Source: Zavarzinia aquatilis (GTDB taxonomy: Bacteria; Pseudomonadota; Alphaproteobacteria; Zavarziniales; Zavarziniaceae). Taken from it: 64,000 nucleotides of DNA. The stretch's first letter is position 1; every line of letters starts with the position of its first letter. Made by a program: the position numbers and the translations under genes. The DNA lies in the NCBI RefSeq assembly GCF_003173035.1, contig NZ_QGLE01000010.1, positions 62,001 to 126,000 on the forward strand. The letters run 5' to 3'. This document shows positions 16,319-24,852 of the stretch, in pieces. A model generated the notes under the pieces. The model was given only the letters and a program-made list of their open reading frames with translations, had not been told where the DNA came from and searched no databases.

Positions 16319-16979
16319 GCTGGATGAAGCCGAGGGCGCCGGTCAGGCGCAGGGGGGCGTCAGTGACGGCGAGAACCATGCAGGTCTCCCCCGGCTCGGC
16401 GATCGGCTTGTGCTTCACCGACGGGTCGGTGATCTGCAGGTCGCCACGGGCAAAGCGGCCCGCGTGATCGTTGAAGGCGCCTGACAGGACGAGCGTGTAT
16501 TCGTTGCCCAGGTGAGTGTGGCGCGGCACGCCCTTGCCGGCATCGACCCGCAGAATCTGCGCCGAGCCCCGACCGCCGGTGGGCACGTCGAGATCGAGCA
16601 CCTTCACGCCGGGGACGAGGCGGCGCCACGGGGCCCTGGCCAGGCTGCGCCGGCCGAGCGGGCGCAGCGCGGGCGGCAAAACGTCGATCAGGGGATCGGC
16701 CGGCCCTGAAACCACCGTGCCTTCGGGCCGGCGGTAAGATTCCCATCCGCCATCGCCGGCGTCGATCCGCGCCATCAACCGATCCAGCGCGCCGTCGCTC
16801 ATGGCGACCGGCTCGATCGTATCGAGCAGCGCGCCACCGACCGCCATGAACCCGCCGGCCTCGGCCCGGCACTGGCGGCACAGCGCGATGTGACCCTCGA
16901 CCAGCACGGCCAGCGCGGGATCGAGCGTGCCGGCGGCATGATCGAGTAGCAGCTCGGCGGGCAGGTGATGGGACGGCAT
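16302..16979 (-). CDS. chrR: ChrR-type zinc anti-sigma factor with cupin domain
   Basis: The 225-residue partner of the upstream ECF sigma factor. The N-terminal zinc anti-sigma domain carries the H-x3-C-x2-C motif as His30, Cys34 and Cys37 (GHIALCRQC), with a further His near the start (SHH). The C-terminal ChrR cupin domain has HTHLGNE and a later His, the second metal site. Counted from the alternative GTG start at 16982, the first-site residues fall at 6, 31, 35 and 38, the positions reported for Rhodobacter sphaeroides ChrR. There, ChrR holds RpoE inactive until singlet oxygen or peroxide frees it. The ATG shares its A with the sigma TGA (TGATG), so translation is coupled. Confidence 0.92.
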   Translation of the reverse strand: MPSHHLPAELLLDHAAGTLDPALAVLVEGHIALCRQCRAEAGGFMAVGGALLDTIEPVAMSDGALDRLMARIDAGDGGWESYRRPEGTVVSGPADPLIDVLPPALRPLGRRSLARAPWRRLVPGVKVLDLDVPTGGRGSAQILRVDAGKGVPRHTHLGNEYTLVLSGAFNDHAGRFARGDLQITDPSVKHKPIAEPGETCMVLAVTDAPLRLTGALGFIQRSLGY

Positions 16980-17545
16980 CACTGGTACGACTCCATGGCA
17001 CGACGCAATCGACTGAAAGCGAGACGCATTCGAGACTTTACCGTACCGAGCGGCAGTTTGCGTAGCTCCGCAATCTCGACATGTGATTTTCCCTCGAAGA
17101 ATCCGAGTTGCAGCAGGTCGAGTTGTTCCGGCGGCAAGGTCGAGATCGCCGCGCGCAAGGCAGCATCGCGGCGGGCCTCGTCGGCGACGGTGTCGGCGGC
17201 GACCGGGGCCGCGGGTTGCAGCAGCGGCTCTTCGGGGTCGAGGGCGGGTTTCGATTCGCGCCGGATCAGGTCGATTCGCCGGTTGCGGGCGATGGTGTAG
17301 ACCCAGGTCGAGACGGAAGACTGTCGGCGGTCGAAGCTCGCGGCCTTGCGCCAGACCGTCAGCATGACCTCCTGCACCAGTTCCTCGGCGGTCGCGTCAT
17401 TCGAGCCGAGGCGGCGCAGGAAAGCCTTGAGCCGGGGCGCCAGATAGGCGAAAAGTCGCGCAAAGGCCGCCCGGTCGCCCGTTTCGGCGACGGCTTCGAC
17501 CCAATCGGCCAGGACTTCCCGTTCGTTGTTATCCGGGCTTTGCAT
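16979..17545 (-). CDS. rpoE: ECF sigma factor, RpoE/ECF11-like
   Basis: A 188-residue extracytoplasmic-function sigma factor. Region 2 spans about 25-95 (FARLFAYLAPRLKAFLRRLG, with the -10 contact region VWRKAASFDRRQSSVSTWVYTIARN) and region 4 about 130-182 (LPPEQLDLLQLGFFEGKSHVEIAELRKLPLGTVKSRM, read in parts). Coupling to chrR identifies it as the singlet-oxygen-response type. It would direct transcription of photo-oxidative defence genes and probably of its own operon. The gene is divergent from ialB across 114 bases; a TGATCA box there matches the -35 preference of this group, but no convincing -10 follows. Confidence 0.92.
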   Translation of the reverse strand: MQSPDNNEREVLADWVEAVAETGDRAAFARLFAYLAPRLKAFLRRLGSNDATAEELVQEVMLTVWRKAASFDRRQSSVSTWVYTIARNRRIDLIRRESKPALDPEEPLLQPAAPVAADTVADEARRDAALRAAISTLPPEQLDLLQLGFFEGKSHVEIAELRKLPLGTVKSRMRLAFSRLRRAMESYQ

Positions 17546-17659
17546 GGGGCTGAAATCTCACGCGCGCGGCCGCGGGGACAATGGGCAAGGCCAGGGGTGG
17601 AAATGCGGGACCCGGGCAGCTATCTTGTGGGCTCTCGACAAAGGTTGTGATCAGGCGCC

Positions 17660-18184
17660 ATGAAACGCTCCCTATTCGCCGCGTTCGGCATGTTCATGTC
17701 AATGGTCGCTGCAACCGCAGCGATGAATTCCGCCCGCGCGGAAGATAATCCGCTGATCGGCAGCTTCGGCGACTGGCAGGCCTACAAGACGAAGCAGGGC
17801 GGCAAGGACGTCTGCCTCGTCTCGTCCAAGCCGTCCAAGTCCCTGCCCGAAGGGGCGAAGCGGGGCGACATCTTCTTCCTGATCTCGCATTTCCAGGAAG
17901 GCGGCGTGCGCAATCAGGTACAGGTTCTGATCGGCTATCCGTTCAAGGCCGGCTCCACCGCCAAGGTGAAGATCGGCAGCCAGACCTTCGAGCTGTTCAC
18001 CGACGGCGAGAATGCCTGGGCGCGCGAAACCGCGACCGACGAGAAGATCGTGCAGGCCATGCGCAAGGGCTCGTCCGCCGTCATTTCCGGCACCTCCCAG
18101 CGCGGCACCGACACGACCGACACCTTCAGCCTGAAGGGCATTTCCGCCGCGCTCGACGCGATCGGCAAGGCCTGCAATCTCTGA
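17660..18184 (+). CDS. Invasion-associated locus B (IalB) family protein
   Basis: The 174-residue exported protein has a signal peptide of about 27 residues ([18 protein letters not shown], cut near ARAE). The mature part fits the IalB/PF06776 family: [11 protein letters not shown] at the N-terminus, a conserved Cys in KDVCLVSS, and a second Cys near the C-terminus (GKACNL) that probably forms a disulfide. IalB was named in Bartonella erythrocyte invasion, but homologues are general in alphaproteobacteria and their function is unclear. It is divergent from the rpoE-chrR unit and lies 17 bases upstream of rlmN in the same direction. Confidence 0.88.
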   Translation: MKRSLFAAFGMFMSMVAATAAMNSARAEDNPLIGSFGDWQAYKTKQGGKDVCLVSSKPSKSLPEGAKRGDIFFLISHFQEGGVRNQVQVLIGYPFKAGSTAKVKIGSQTFELFTDGENAWARETATDEKIVQAMRKGSSAVISGTSQRGTDTTDTFSLKGISAALDAIGKACNL

Positions 18185-18201
18185 CCCCGACCGGAAACCC
18201 C

Positions 18202-19377
18202 ATGACCGCCGACACGCAAGGCCCGATTCTCCCCGCCGACGGCTCGAAGCTCAATCTGATCGGGCTCGACCGCGAGGCGCTGGGCCGCGTGCTCGACGAA
18301 CTCGGCCAGGGCGGCAAGCCCCGGCGAATGCGCATCCAGCAGCTCTGGCACTGGATCTACAGCCGGGGCGTCACCTCGATCGAGGAGATGACCACCCTGT
18401 CCAAGGACCTGCGCGCCGCCCTGATCGAACGGGCGACCGTGGCCCGGCCCGAGATCACCAGGGCGCTGCTGTCGGTCGACGGCACGCGCAAGTGGCTGGT
18501 GAAATGGCCGGACGGGCAGGAGGTCGAATCGGTCTTCATCCCGGACGAGGACCGGGGCACGCTCTGCGTCTCGTCGCAGGTCGGCTGCACCCTGACCTGC
18601 CGCTTCTGTCATACCGGCACCCAGACCCTGGTCCGCAACCTCGGCCCGGCCGAGATCGTGCAGCAGGTGATGATCGCGCGCGACGCCCTCGGCGAATGGC
18701 CATCCTCGCCCGACGGTCGGCTGCTGTCCAACATCGTCATGATGGGCATGGGCGAGCCGCTCTATAATCTCGACAATGTCGCCGCGGGCCTGCGCATCGT
18801 CATGGACAACGAGGGTATCTCGCTGTCCAAGCGGCGCATCACCCTCTCGACCGCCGGCGTCGTCCCGATGATGAAGCGCGCGGGCGACGAGCTGGGGGTC
18901 AATCTCGCGGTCTCGCTGCACGCGGTGACGGACGAGATTCGCGACCGCATCGTGCCCCTGAACAAGAAATATCCCATCGCGGAACTGATGCAGGCCTGCC
19001 GCGACTACCCGGGCCTGAACAACGCCCGCCGCATCACCTTCGAATATGTGATGCTGCGCGATGTGAACGACAGCCCGGCCGACGCCCGCGCCCTCGTCAA
19101 GCTGATCAAGGGCATTCCGGCCAAGGTCAATCTGATCCCCTTCAACCCCTGGCCCGGCGCGCCCTTCGAGCGTTCGACCCCCGAGGCGATCAAGACCTTC
19201 TCCCAGATCGTCTTCGACGCGGGCTATGCCAGCCCGGTGCGCACGCCCCGGGGCGAGGACATCATGGCCGCCTGCGGCCAGCTGAAATCCGATTCGGTGC
19301 GCCAGCGCAAGGCCGACCTCCTGCGCCAGCAGGTCGACGCCGCCTTCGCCGCCAAGGACGCCGCCGCGGTGGCGTAA
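18202..19377 (+). CDS. rlmN: Dual-specificity RNA methyltransferase RlmN
   Basis: Radical-SAM enzyme that methylates C2 of A2503 in 23S rRNA and, in several bacteria, A37 of some tRNAs. The 391-residue product has the iron-sulfur cluster motif Cys129-x3-Cys133-x2-Cys136 (CTLTCRFC), the [12 protein letters not shown] segment, and Cys358 in [11 protein letters not shown], the methyl-carrying cysteine. Length and motifs are complete. It sits 17 bases after ialB, so the two may be cotranscribed, but the functions are unrelated. Confidence 0.97.
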   Translation: MTADTQGPILPADGSKLNLIGLDREALGRVLDELGQGGKPRRMRIQQLWHWIYSRGVTSIEEMTTLSKDLRAALIERATVARPEITRALLSVDGTRKWLVKWPDGQEVESVFIPDEDRGTLCVSSQVGCTLTCRFCHTGTQTLVRNLGPAEIVQQVMIARDALGEWPSSPDGRLLSNIVMMGMGEPLYNLDNVAAGLRIVMDNEGISLSKRRITLSTAGVVPMMKRAGDELGVNLAVSLHAVTDEIRDRIVPLNKKYPIAELMQACRDYPGLNNARRITFEYVMLRDVNDSPADARALVKLIKGIPAKVNLIPFNPWPGAPFERSTPEAIKTFSQIVFDAGYASPVRTPRGEDIMAACGQLKSDSVRQRKADLLRQQVDAAFAAKDAAAVA

Positions 19378-19386
19378 GCCACGGCT

Positions 19387-19427
19387 GATATTGCTTGCAA
19401 TATCATGAGGGTCGGCAAGAATGACCC
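19387..19427 (+). promoter_or_regulatory. Operator palindromes upstream of the PIN toxin-antitoxin pair
   Basis: GATATTGC (19387-19394) is exactly inverted as GCAATATC (19397-19404) with a two-base centre. A second inverted repeat, GGGTC/GACCC (19409-19413 and 19423-19427), ends directly at the ATG. The first is a good candidate for autoregulation by the ribbon-helix-helix antitoxin. Confidence 0.55.
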
Positions 19428-19856
19428 ATGCGGCTGGTTCTGGATACGGCAGCCTTCATCGCCGCGCTTCGCAGCGAGGCCGGGGCTTCCCGTCGTCTGC
19501 TGATCGCGGCACTCGAACGGCGACTGACGCTGGTCGTCTCGGTGCCGTTGATGATCGAGTATGAAGCGGTGGCCCTGCGACCGGAGCATCTGGATCGGTC
19601 CGGCCTGACGGTCGGAGAGGTCGGCGTTCTGCTCGATGCGGTCGCCGCCGTCGCGGAGCCCATCCGTCTCGCGTTTCTGTGGCGACCGATACTGAGGGAC
19701 GCCAATGATGACATGGTCTTGGAAACCGCGGTCAATGGGCGGGCCGATGGCATCGTGACGTTCAACACCCGCGATTTCGCCGATACCCCGGCCCGGTTCG
19801 GGATAGACCTATCCTCCCCGGGCGAAGCCTGGGCACGATTGGAGGCTGGCCGATGA
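19428..19856 (+). CDS. PIN-domain toxin of a type II toxin-antitoxin pair
   Basis: A 142-residue PIN-family ribonuclease-like protein (COG1569 type). Acidic residues expected for metal binding are present: Asp6 in LVLDTAAF, Glu in MIEYEAV, Asp in RDANDDMV and Asp in FNTRDFAD. PIN toxins cut RNA in the cytoplasm. The toxin precedes its antitoxin, and the reading frames overlap by four bases (ATGA). A palindromic operator lies just upstream. The target RNA cannot be predicted. Confidence 0.82.
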   Translation: MRLVLDTAAFIAALRSEAGASRRLLIAALERRLTLVVSVPLMIEYEAVALRPEHLDRSGLTVGEVGVLLDAVAAVAEPIRLAFLWRPILRDANDDMVLETAVNGRADGIVTFNTRDFADTPARFGIDLSSPGEAWARLEAGR

Positions 19857-20134
19857 AGAAGAGCAATTTCGCCCTCCGGCTTCAGACATCGTTGCTGGAG
19901 GAAGCGCGCAAAGTGGCTGAGGCCGAAGGCGTGGCCCTGAACCAGCTCATCAATGTCGCCGTCGCCGAAAAACTCTCCGCCTTGCGGACCGAGGCCTATT
20001 TCGCCGAACGGGCTGCGCGGGCAGATATTCCGGGGGCCATCGAGATCCTTCGCCGGGCGGGTACGGGTCGGGAGCCGGACAAGGGTGACGAGCTGACAAA
20101 GCCGGCCGGACAAGACCCGGGAGGGGCGCCATGA
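19853..20134 (+). CDS. Arc/HicB-like ribbon-helix-helix antitoxin
   Basis: A 93-residue protein. Residues 1-45 form a ribbon-helix-helix: a short beta strand (NFALRLQTSLL), a helix (EEARKVAEAEG) and a second helix (ALNQLINVAVAEKLSALR). The C-terminal 45 residues are charged and probably disordered until they bind the PIN toxin. It overlaps the toxin stop and the lldD start by four bases each, so three genes are chained by ATGA junctions. It probably binds the palindrome upstream of the toxin. Family assignment rests on fold pattern only. Confidence 0.75.
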   Translation: MKKSNFALRLQTSLLEEARKVAEAEGVALNQLINVAVAEKLSALRTEAYFAERAARADIPGAIEILRRAGTGREPDKGDELTKPAGQDPGGAP

Positions 20135-21267
20135 CCACGATCACCAATATCGAAGACCTGCGGCTGCTGGCCCGGAAGCGCATTCCCCGGGCGATTTTCG
20201 ATTATGCCGACCGTGGCTCCTACGACGAGCGGACGATTTCGGCCAACCGGGCCGATCTCGCCGCCCTCGCCCTGCGCCAGCGGGTGATGGTCGACGTTTC
20301 GGACCGCACGACGGCGACGACCCTGGTGGGCGAGGACGCGGCCATTCCGGTCGCCATCGCGCCCACCGGCCTCACCGGCCTGTTCCATGGCAATGGCGAG
20401 ATTTGCGGCGCCCGCGCGGCCGAGGCCTTCGGCGTGCCCTTCACCCTGTCGACCATGTCGATCTGTTCGATCGAGGATGTCGCCGGCGCGACGACGAAAC
20501 CCTTCTGGTTTCAGCTCTATGTCATGCGCGACCGGGAATTCTCGAAGAGTCTGGTCGAGCGGGCGATCGCCGCCAAATGCTCGGCGCTGGTGCTCACCCT
20601 CGACCTGCAGATTCAGGGCCAGCGTCACCGCGACCTGAAGAACGGCCTTGCCGTGCCGCCGCGCCTCACGCTCGCCAACGCCCTCGACATCGCGACCAAG
20701 CCTGCCTGGGCGCTGCGGGTCCTGATGGGCAGGCGCCGCAGTTTCGGCAATCTCGCCGGTTTCGTCTCGGGCGCCGATTCGCTCACCACCCTGTCGTCCT
20801 GGATCGCCCAGCAGTTCGACCCTTCCCTGTCGTGGAAGGATATCGAATGGGTGCGCAAGATCTGGCCCGGCAAGCTGATCCTGAAGGGCATCCTCGACGT
20901 CGGCGACGCGCGGGCCGCCGCCGCGACCGGGGCCGATGCGGTCGTCGTCTCCAACCACGGCGGCCGCCAGCTCGATGGCGCGATTTCCTCGATCAAGGCC
21001 CTGCCCCGCATCGTCGACGCCATCGGCCACCAGACCGAAATCCTGTTCGACGGTGGTGTGCAGTCGGGTCAGGACGTGCTGAAGGCCCTCGCCCTCGGTG
21101 CCCGGGGCTGCCTGATCGGCAAGGCCTTCCTCTATGGTCTCGCCGCCATGGGCGAGGCCGGGGTGACGCGGACGCTGGAGCTTCTCGCCAGGGAACTCGA
21201 CGTCTCGATGGCGCTGACCGGCACGCGCCATGTGCGCGAGGTCTCGGCGGCCGTCCTCGATCGCTGA
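20131..21267 (+). CDS. lldD: FMN-dependent alpha-hydroxy acid oxidase (L-lactate dehydrogenase type)
   Basis: A 378-residue FMN TIM-barrel enzyme that oxidises L-2-hydroxy acids to 2-oxo acids. Visible signatures are FDYADRGSYDE at the N-terminus, the FMN/substrate strand PFWFQLYVMRD, the conserved Lys in LILKGILDV, the active-site His in SNHGGRQLDG and the phosphate-binding end DGGVQSGQDVLKALALGA. L-lactate is the commonest substrate, and it would feed electrons to quinone; glycolate or mandelate oxidases share the fold, so the exact substrate is open. Its ATG overlaps the antitoxin stop by four bases. An intergenic stretch with TCTAGA repeats follows. Confidence 0.88.
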   Translation: MTTITNIEDLRLLARKRIPRAIFDYADRGSYDERTISANRADLAALALRQRVMVDVSDRTTATTLVGEDAAIPVAIAPTGLTGLFHGNGEICGARAAEAFGVPFTLSTMSICSIEDVAGATTKPFWFQLYVMRDREFSKSLVERAIAAKCSALVLTLDLQIQGQRHRDLKNGLAVPPRLTLANALDIATKPAWALRVLMGRRRSFGNLAGFVSGADSLTTLSSWIAQQFDPSLSWKDIEWVRKIWPGKLILKGILDVGDARAAAATGADAVVVSNHGGRQLDGAISSIKALPRIVDAIGHQTEILFDGGVQSGQDVLKALALGARGCLIGKAFLYGLAAMGEAGVTRTLELLARELDVSMALTGTRHVREVSAAVLDR

Positions 21268-21329
21268 TGCTCTAGACATCTAGACCACTGCGACGCAGCA
21301 TCCATCTTCACGAAGCCGTCATGTCGGGC

Positions 21330-21366
21330 GCATGATGGGGGCACAACACGAGTGCCCCCATCATGC
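21330..21366 (+). promoter_or_regulatory. Perfect hairpin that contains the EamA start codon
   Basis: CATGATGGGGGCAC (21331-21344) is exactly inverted at 21352-21365, with a seven-base loop and one further G:C pair outside. The right arm includes ATG 21363-21365. No ribosome-binding site is visible elsewhere. In RNA the start codon would be fully paired; as DNA the symmetry could be an operator. Confidence 0.65.
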
Positions 21367-22217
21367 CCGCCCTCTCCTGGTCCGTCCTTCTCCTCGTCCT
21401 CGCCGCCGCCGCGCTTCATGCCGGCTGGAACACCGCGGTCAAGCGGGCGGGCAGCGCCGAGCGGGCGACCGCGCGCATCTGCGTCGGCGGCATTCTGATC
21501 GCCTTCGCCGCCCTGCCCTTCATTCCCTGGCCGGCGGCGGCGGCCTGGCCGTTCCTCGCGGGGTCGGTCGCCGTCCATATCGCCTATTTCGCCCTGACCG
21601 CCGCGGTCTATGCGAGGGCTGACCTTTCCGTCGCCTATCCGATGATGCGGGGCGGCGGCGTCATGGTGACCGCGCTGCTTGCCCCCTTCATCTTCGACGA
21701 TCCGCTGCCCTGGCCGGGGCTGGTCGGCATCGGCTGTGTCGGCCTTGCGCTGGCGGGCCTTGCCTTCGGCGGCGGGCGGGGGGCCTTCGGGGCGCGGGGC
21801 CTGCCCTTCGTACTGGCCAATGCCCTGATGATCGGGGCCTATTCCCTGCTGGATGGCCTCGGCGCGCGGGCCTCGGGCGCGCCGCTGTCCTACACGATCC
21901 TGGTGTTCTCGCTTGGCGCTTTCGGCAATCTCGCGCTGATCGCGGCCCGCGACGGCATCGCCTCGCTGCGGCCATTGCTGGGGGCGCGCGATCTTGCGCT
22001 CGCGCTGCTGGGCGGGGCCTGCTGCATCGGCTCCTACGCCCTCGTGCTGACGGCGATGACGCTGGCGCCGGTCGCCCTCATCGCCGCGCTGCGCGAAACC
22101 TCGATGCTGTTCGCCGCCGGTTTCGCCGCCGTGATCCTGCACGAGAAGGTGGGCCGGCGGCGGCTGGCGGCGGCGCTGCTGGTCGCCGCCGGGGCCGTCG
22201 CCATCAAGCTGACCTGA
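21363..22217 (+). CDS. EamA/DMT-family transporter
   Basis: A 284-residue inner-membrane protein with ten predicted helices arranged as two EamA repeats (about 1-140 and 145-284). The first repeat contains LHAGWNTAVKRAG and the second LIAALRETSMLFAAGFAAVILHEK, the characteristic end-of-repeat motif with a conserved Glu. The family exports amino acids, nucleosides or other metabolites; this substrate is unknown. The start codon lies within a 14-bp perfect inverted repeat. No alternative start with a ribosome-binding site is evident downstream. Confidence 0.85.
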   Translation: MPALSWSVLLLVLAAAALHAGWNTAVKRAGSAERATARICVGGILIAFAALPFIPWPAAAAWPFLAGSVAVHIAYFALTAAVYARADLSVAYPMMRGGGVMVTALLAPFIFDDPLPWPGLVGIGCVGLALAGLAFGGGRGAFGARGLPFVLANALMIGAYSLLDGLGARASGAPLSYTILVFSLGAFGNLALIAARDGIASLRPLLGARDLALALLGGACCIGSYALVLTAMTLAPVALIAALRETSMLFAAGFAAVILHEKVGRRRLAAALLVAAGAVAIKLT

Positions 22218-23684
22218 TCAGGCGCCCTTGCCGTCGAAGCGGAACTCGGCGAAATCCGGGTGCCGCATCATCCACCAGTAGGTGACGGTGAAGCCGGGCC
22301 AGTTGTTGGTGATCTTGCCCGCCGCGTTCTTGTACCAGCTGTTACACCCGGTGTTCCAGACGGTCTTGTCGAAGTCGTGCTGGATGTGGGCGTTGTAACT
22401 GCTCATGGCGCCCGGCGTCACGTCGAGGCTGGCGGCGCCGCGCCTGTCGACCTCGCGCAGGCACTGCAGGATGTAGTTCACCTGACGCTCGATCATGAAG
22501 ATGATCGAATTGTGCCCGAGGTTGGTGTTCGGCCCATAAAGCACGAAGAAATTGGGGAAGCCGGCGATGGCGACGCCCTTGTGCGCCTCGGCGCCGTTCC
22601 GCCAGCGCTCGTTCAGCTCCGCGCCCTGACGGCCCCAGACTTTCATCGGCGCGATGAAGCTCTGGGTCTCGAAGCCGGTGCCATAGATGATGCAGTCGAC
22701 CTCGTGCAGCTTGCCGTCGGTGGTGACGACACCCTTTTCCGTCACCTCGGCGACCCCGTCGGTGACGACGTCGACATTGCGCTGGGACAGCGCCGGATAC
22801 CAGTCGTTGGAAATCAGGATACGCTTGCAGCCGACGGGATAATCGGGCTGCAGCTTGGCCTTCAGGACGGGATCGCTCACCTGCTTGTCGAGCTGGGCCT
22901 GGCACTGCTTGCGGGCAAGGGTGGCGAACAGGCCCTTGGCCCGGCGCAGCGAGGGGAAACGCGACTCGAGCAGCAGATAGGTATAGTTGCGATAGGCCCG
23001 CTGCAGCCCCGGCACGTTGCGGAACAGCCATTTGGCCCAGCCGGGGAACATGTAGTCGTCGCGCGGGATGATCCAGGCCGGGCTGCGCTGGAACAGGGTC
23101 AGGCGGCCGACCTTGGGCTGGATTTCCGGCAGGAACTGGATGGCGCTGGCGCCGGAGCCGATGACAGCGACGCGCTTGCCGGTCAGGTCGTAGTCATGAT
23201 CCCAATAGGCGGAATGGAAGGCCTTGCCCTTGAAACGGTCGAGGCCGGCGATCTTCGGGAATTGCGGCCGGCTGAGCTGGCCTAGCCCTGAGACGACGAA
23301 TTGCGCGTCGATCGTCTCGCCATCGGCGAGGATTACCGTCCAGCGGCCCCGCGCCTCGTCGAAGCGAGCTTCCTGAACCTCCGAGCGGAAGCGGATATGG
23401 CGGTCGAGACCGTATTTCCGCGTGCAATGTTCGATGTAGTCGACGATTTCCGGCTGCTTGGCGAAGCGCCGCGACCAGTTCGGGTTCAGCTCGAACGAAA
23501 AGGAATAGAGATGGCAGGGCACGTCGCAGCCCGCCCCCGGATAGGAATTCTCGCGCCAGGTGCCGCCGACCTTGTCGGCCTTGTCGAGGATGACGAAATC
23601 CTCGATCCCCGCCCGCTTCAGCTGGATGCCGGTGCACAGACCGGCGAAGCCGGTGCCGATCACGCAAACCTTCACGGATGCCAT
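22218..23684 (-). CDS. Flavin-containing (Baeyer-Villiger-type) monooxygenase
   Basis: A 488-residue class B flavoprotein monooxygenase. The FAD Rossmann motif is GTGFAGLCTG at residues 10-19, the fingerprint FKGxxxHxxxWD is present as FKGKAFHSAYWD, and the NADPH Rossmann motif is GSGASA just after it. Such enzymes use NADPH and oxygen to oxygenate ketones or soft nucleophiles. ATG 23684 has GGAGGAG upstream; the longer frame is not needed. It is divergent from an AraC regulator and both flank a 21-bp-spaced direct repeat, which suggests substrate-induced expression. The substrate is unknown. Confidence 0.9.
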   Translation of the reverse strand: MASVKVCVIGTGFAGLCTGIQLKRAGIEDFVILDKADKVGGTWRENSYPGAGCDVPCHLYSFSFELNPNWSRRFAKQPEIVDYIEHCTRKYGLDRHIRFRSEVQEARFDEARGRWTVILADGETIDAQFVVSGLGQLSRPQFPKIAGLDRFKGKAFHSAYWDHDYDLTGKRVAVIGSGASAIQFLPEIQPKVGRLTLFQRSPAWIIPRDDYMFPGWAKWLFRNVPGLQRAYRNYTYLLLESRFPSLRRAKGLFATLARKQCQAQLDKQVSDPVLKAKLQPDYPVGCKRILISNDWYPALSQRNVDVVTDGVAEVTEKGVVTTDGKLHEVDCIIYGTGFETQSFIAPMKVWGRQGAELNERWRNGAEAHKGVAIAGFPNFFVLYGPNTNLGHNSIIFMIERQVNYILQCLREVDRRGAASLDVTPGAMSSYNAHIQHDFDKTVWNTGCNSWYKNAAGKITNNWPGFTVTYWWMMRHPDFAEFRFDGKGA

Positions 23685-23772
23685 GGCTGCTCTCTCCTCC
23701 CGAAAGACCGGTCTCGCGCCGTCCTCTTGCACAGGAGAATAGGTAAAAGGCGCAGGCGACACCACGTTCGCA

Positions 23773-23803
23773 TCGGCCAGACACTTGATAGTTTCGGCCA
23801 GAC
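23773..23803. promoter_or_regulatory. Direct-repeat operator, likely AraC-type
   Basis: TCGGCCAGAC occurs at 23773-23782 and 23794-23803, exactly 21 bases apart on the same face of the helix. It lies between the monooxygenase and its divergent AraC-family regulator, the layout expected for AraC half-sites. Confidence 0.6.
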
Positions 23804-23820
23804 TGGCACAATGACCGGCC

Positions 23821-24852
23821 ATGACACCCGATCTGACCCGGCGTCGCTGGCCCGTGACCAGCCTGTGCGTGCTGCGCGACACGCTGGCGGCGCGGGGGAT
23901 CTCGCTCGCGCCCTTCCTCGCGGCGGCCGGGCTGCCGGCAGACCTGCTGGACGATCCGGCCAACGAGGTGGCGGCATCGGTCGAACTGCGGGTAATTTCG
24001 GCGGTGCTGCAGGCGCTGGGCGATCCGCCGGGCCTTGGCCTCGACGTTGGCCAGCGCTACCGGGTGGCGGCTTACGGGGTCTGGGGCTTCGCCCTGCTGG
24101 CCAGCGCGACCCTGCGCAGCGCCCTGACCCTCGGCCTCGAATATCAGGACCTGACCTATAGCGTGATGCCCATCACCTTCGTCGATCAGGCCGAGGGCAG
24201 CGCGGTCAATTTCGACGACCGGGGCCTGCCCCCGTCCTTACGGCGCTACATGGTGGAGCGGGATATTGCGGCCGCGCGGCGCATCGCCATCGACCTGTGG
24301 GGCGAGCCACCGCCCAGCCGGGCCGCCCGCTTCCGCTTCGCCGAGCCTGAAGGCATGGCCCCGCTCTACGAGGCCGCCCTGCAATGCCCGGTCAGCTTCG
24401 GCGCGGAGGGCAACGAATTGCTCTATGACCGAATCGACCTCGACCGGCCGCTGCCGCAGGCGAACCCGGTGGTCGCCGCGCTGCATGTCGAAGCCTGTCA
24501 CGAGCGCCTGCGTCGCCTGCGCGGTCAGGCCCCTTTCGTCGAGACGGTAACGGCCTGCATCCTGGCCCGGCCCGGCCGTTTCCCCGACCTGCCGGAGGTA
24601 GCGGCCGAGTTGCGCCTGTCGGAGCGCAGCCTGCGCCGCCGGCTGGCCGAGGCGGGCATCGGTTACCGCGATCTGGTGGCGCGCCTGCGCCACGATCTCG
24701 CTGTCGACATGCTGACCGAGACCGGCATGGCGGTGGAGGCCGTGGCGGAGCGGCTCGGCTATGCCGAAACCGCCAGTTTCACCCACGCCTTCCGGCGCTG
24801 GACCGGCCAGAGCCCCAGCCGCTTCGGCGGCCGGCGTCCGGGCGTTCAGTAA
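23821..24852 (+). CDS. AraC-family transcriptional regulator
   Basis: A 343-residue regulator with an N-terminal arabinose-binding-like (PF12625 type) effector domain (about 25-210, containing GLGLDVGQRYRVAAYGVWGF in part) and a C-terminal double helix-turn-helix (about 240-335: VAAELRLSERSLRRRLAEAG, then AVEAVAERLGYAETASFTHAFRRWTG in part). The second HTH ends with the conserved SPSRF motif. It probably activates the divergent monooxygenase gene in response to a small molecule. The 3' end overlaps the convergent phoB by seven bases. Confidence 0.9.
   Translation: MTPDLTRRRWPVTSLCVLRDTLAARGISLAPFLAAAGLPADLLDDPANEVAASVELRVISAVLQALGDPPGLGLDVGQRYRVAAYGVWGFALLASATLRSALTLGLEYQDLTYSVMPITFVDQAEGSAVNFDDRGLPPSLRRYMVERDIAAARRIAIDLWGEPPPSRAARFRFAEPEGMAPLYEAALQCPVSFGAEGNELLYDRIDLDRPLPQANPVVAALHVEACHERLRRLRGQAPFVETVTACILARPGRFPDLPEVAAELRLSERSLRRRLAEAGIGYRDLVARLRHDLAVDMLTETGMAVEAVAERLGYAETASFTHAFRRWTGQSPSRFGGRRPGVQ

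Noticed and set aside
17546-17659. A full RpoE-type -35/-10 promoter for the rpoE-chrR operon
   Set aside because: TGATCA is present, but the expected -10 at 17-18 bases is not convincing, so I list it only as a lead in the RpoE-ChrR finding.
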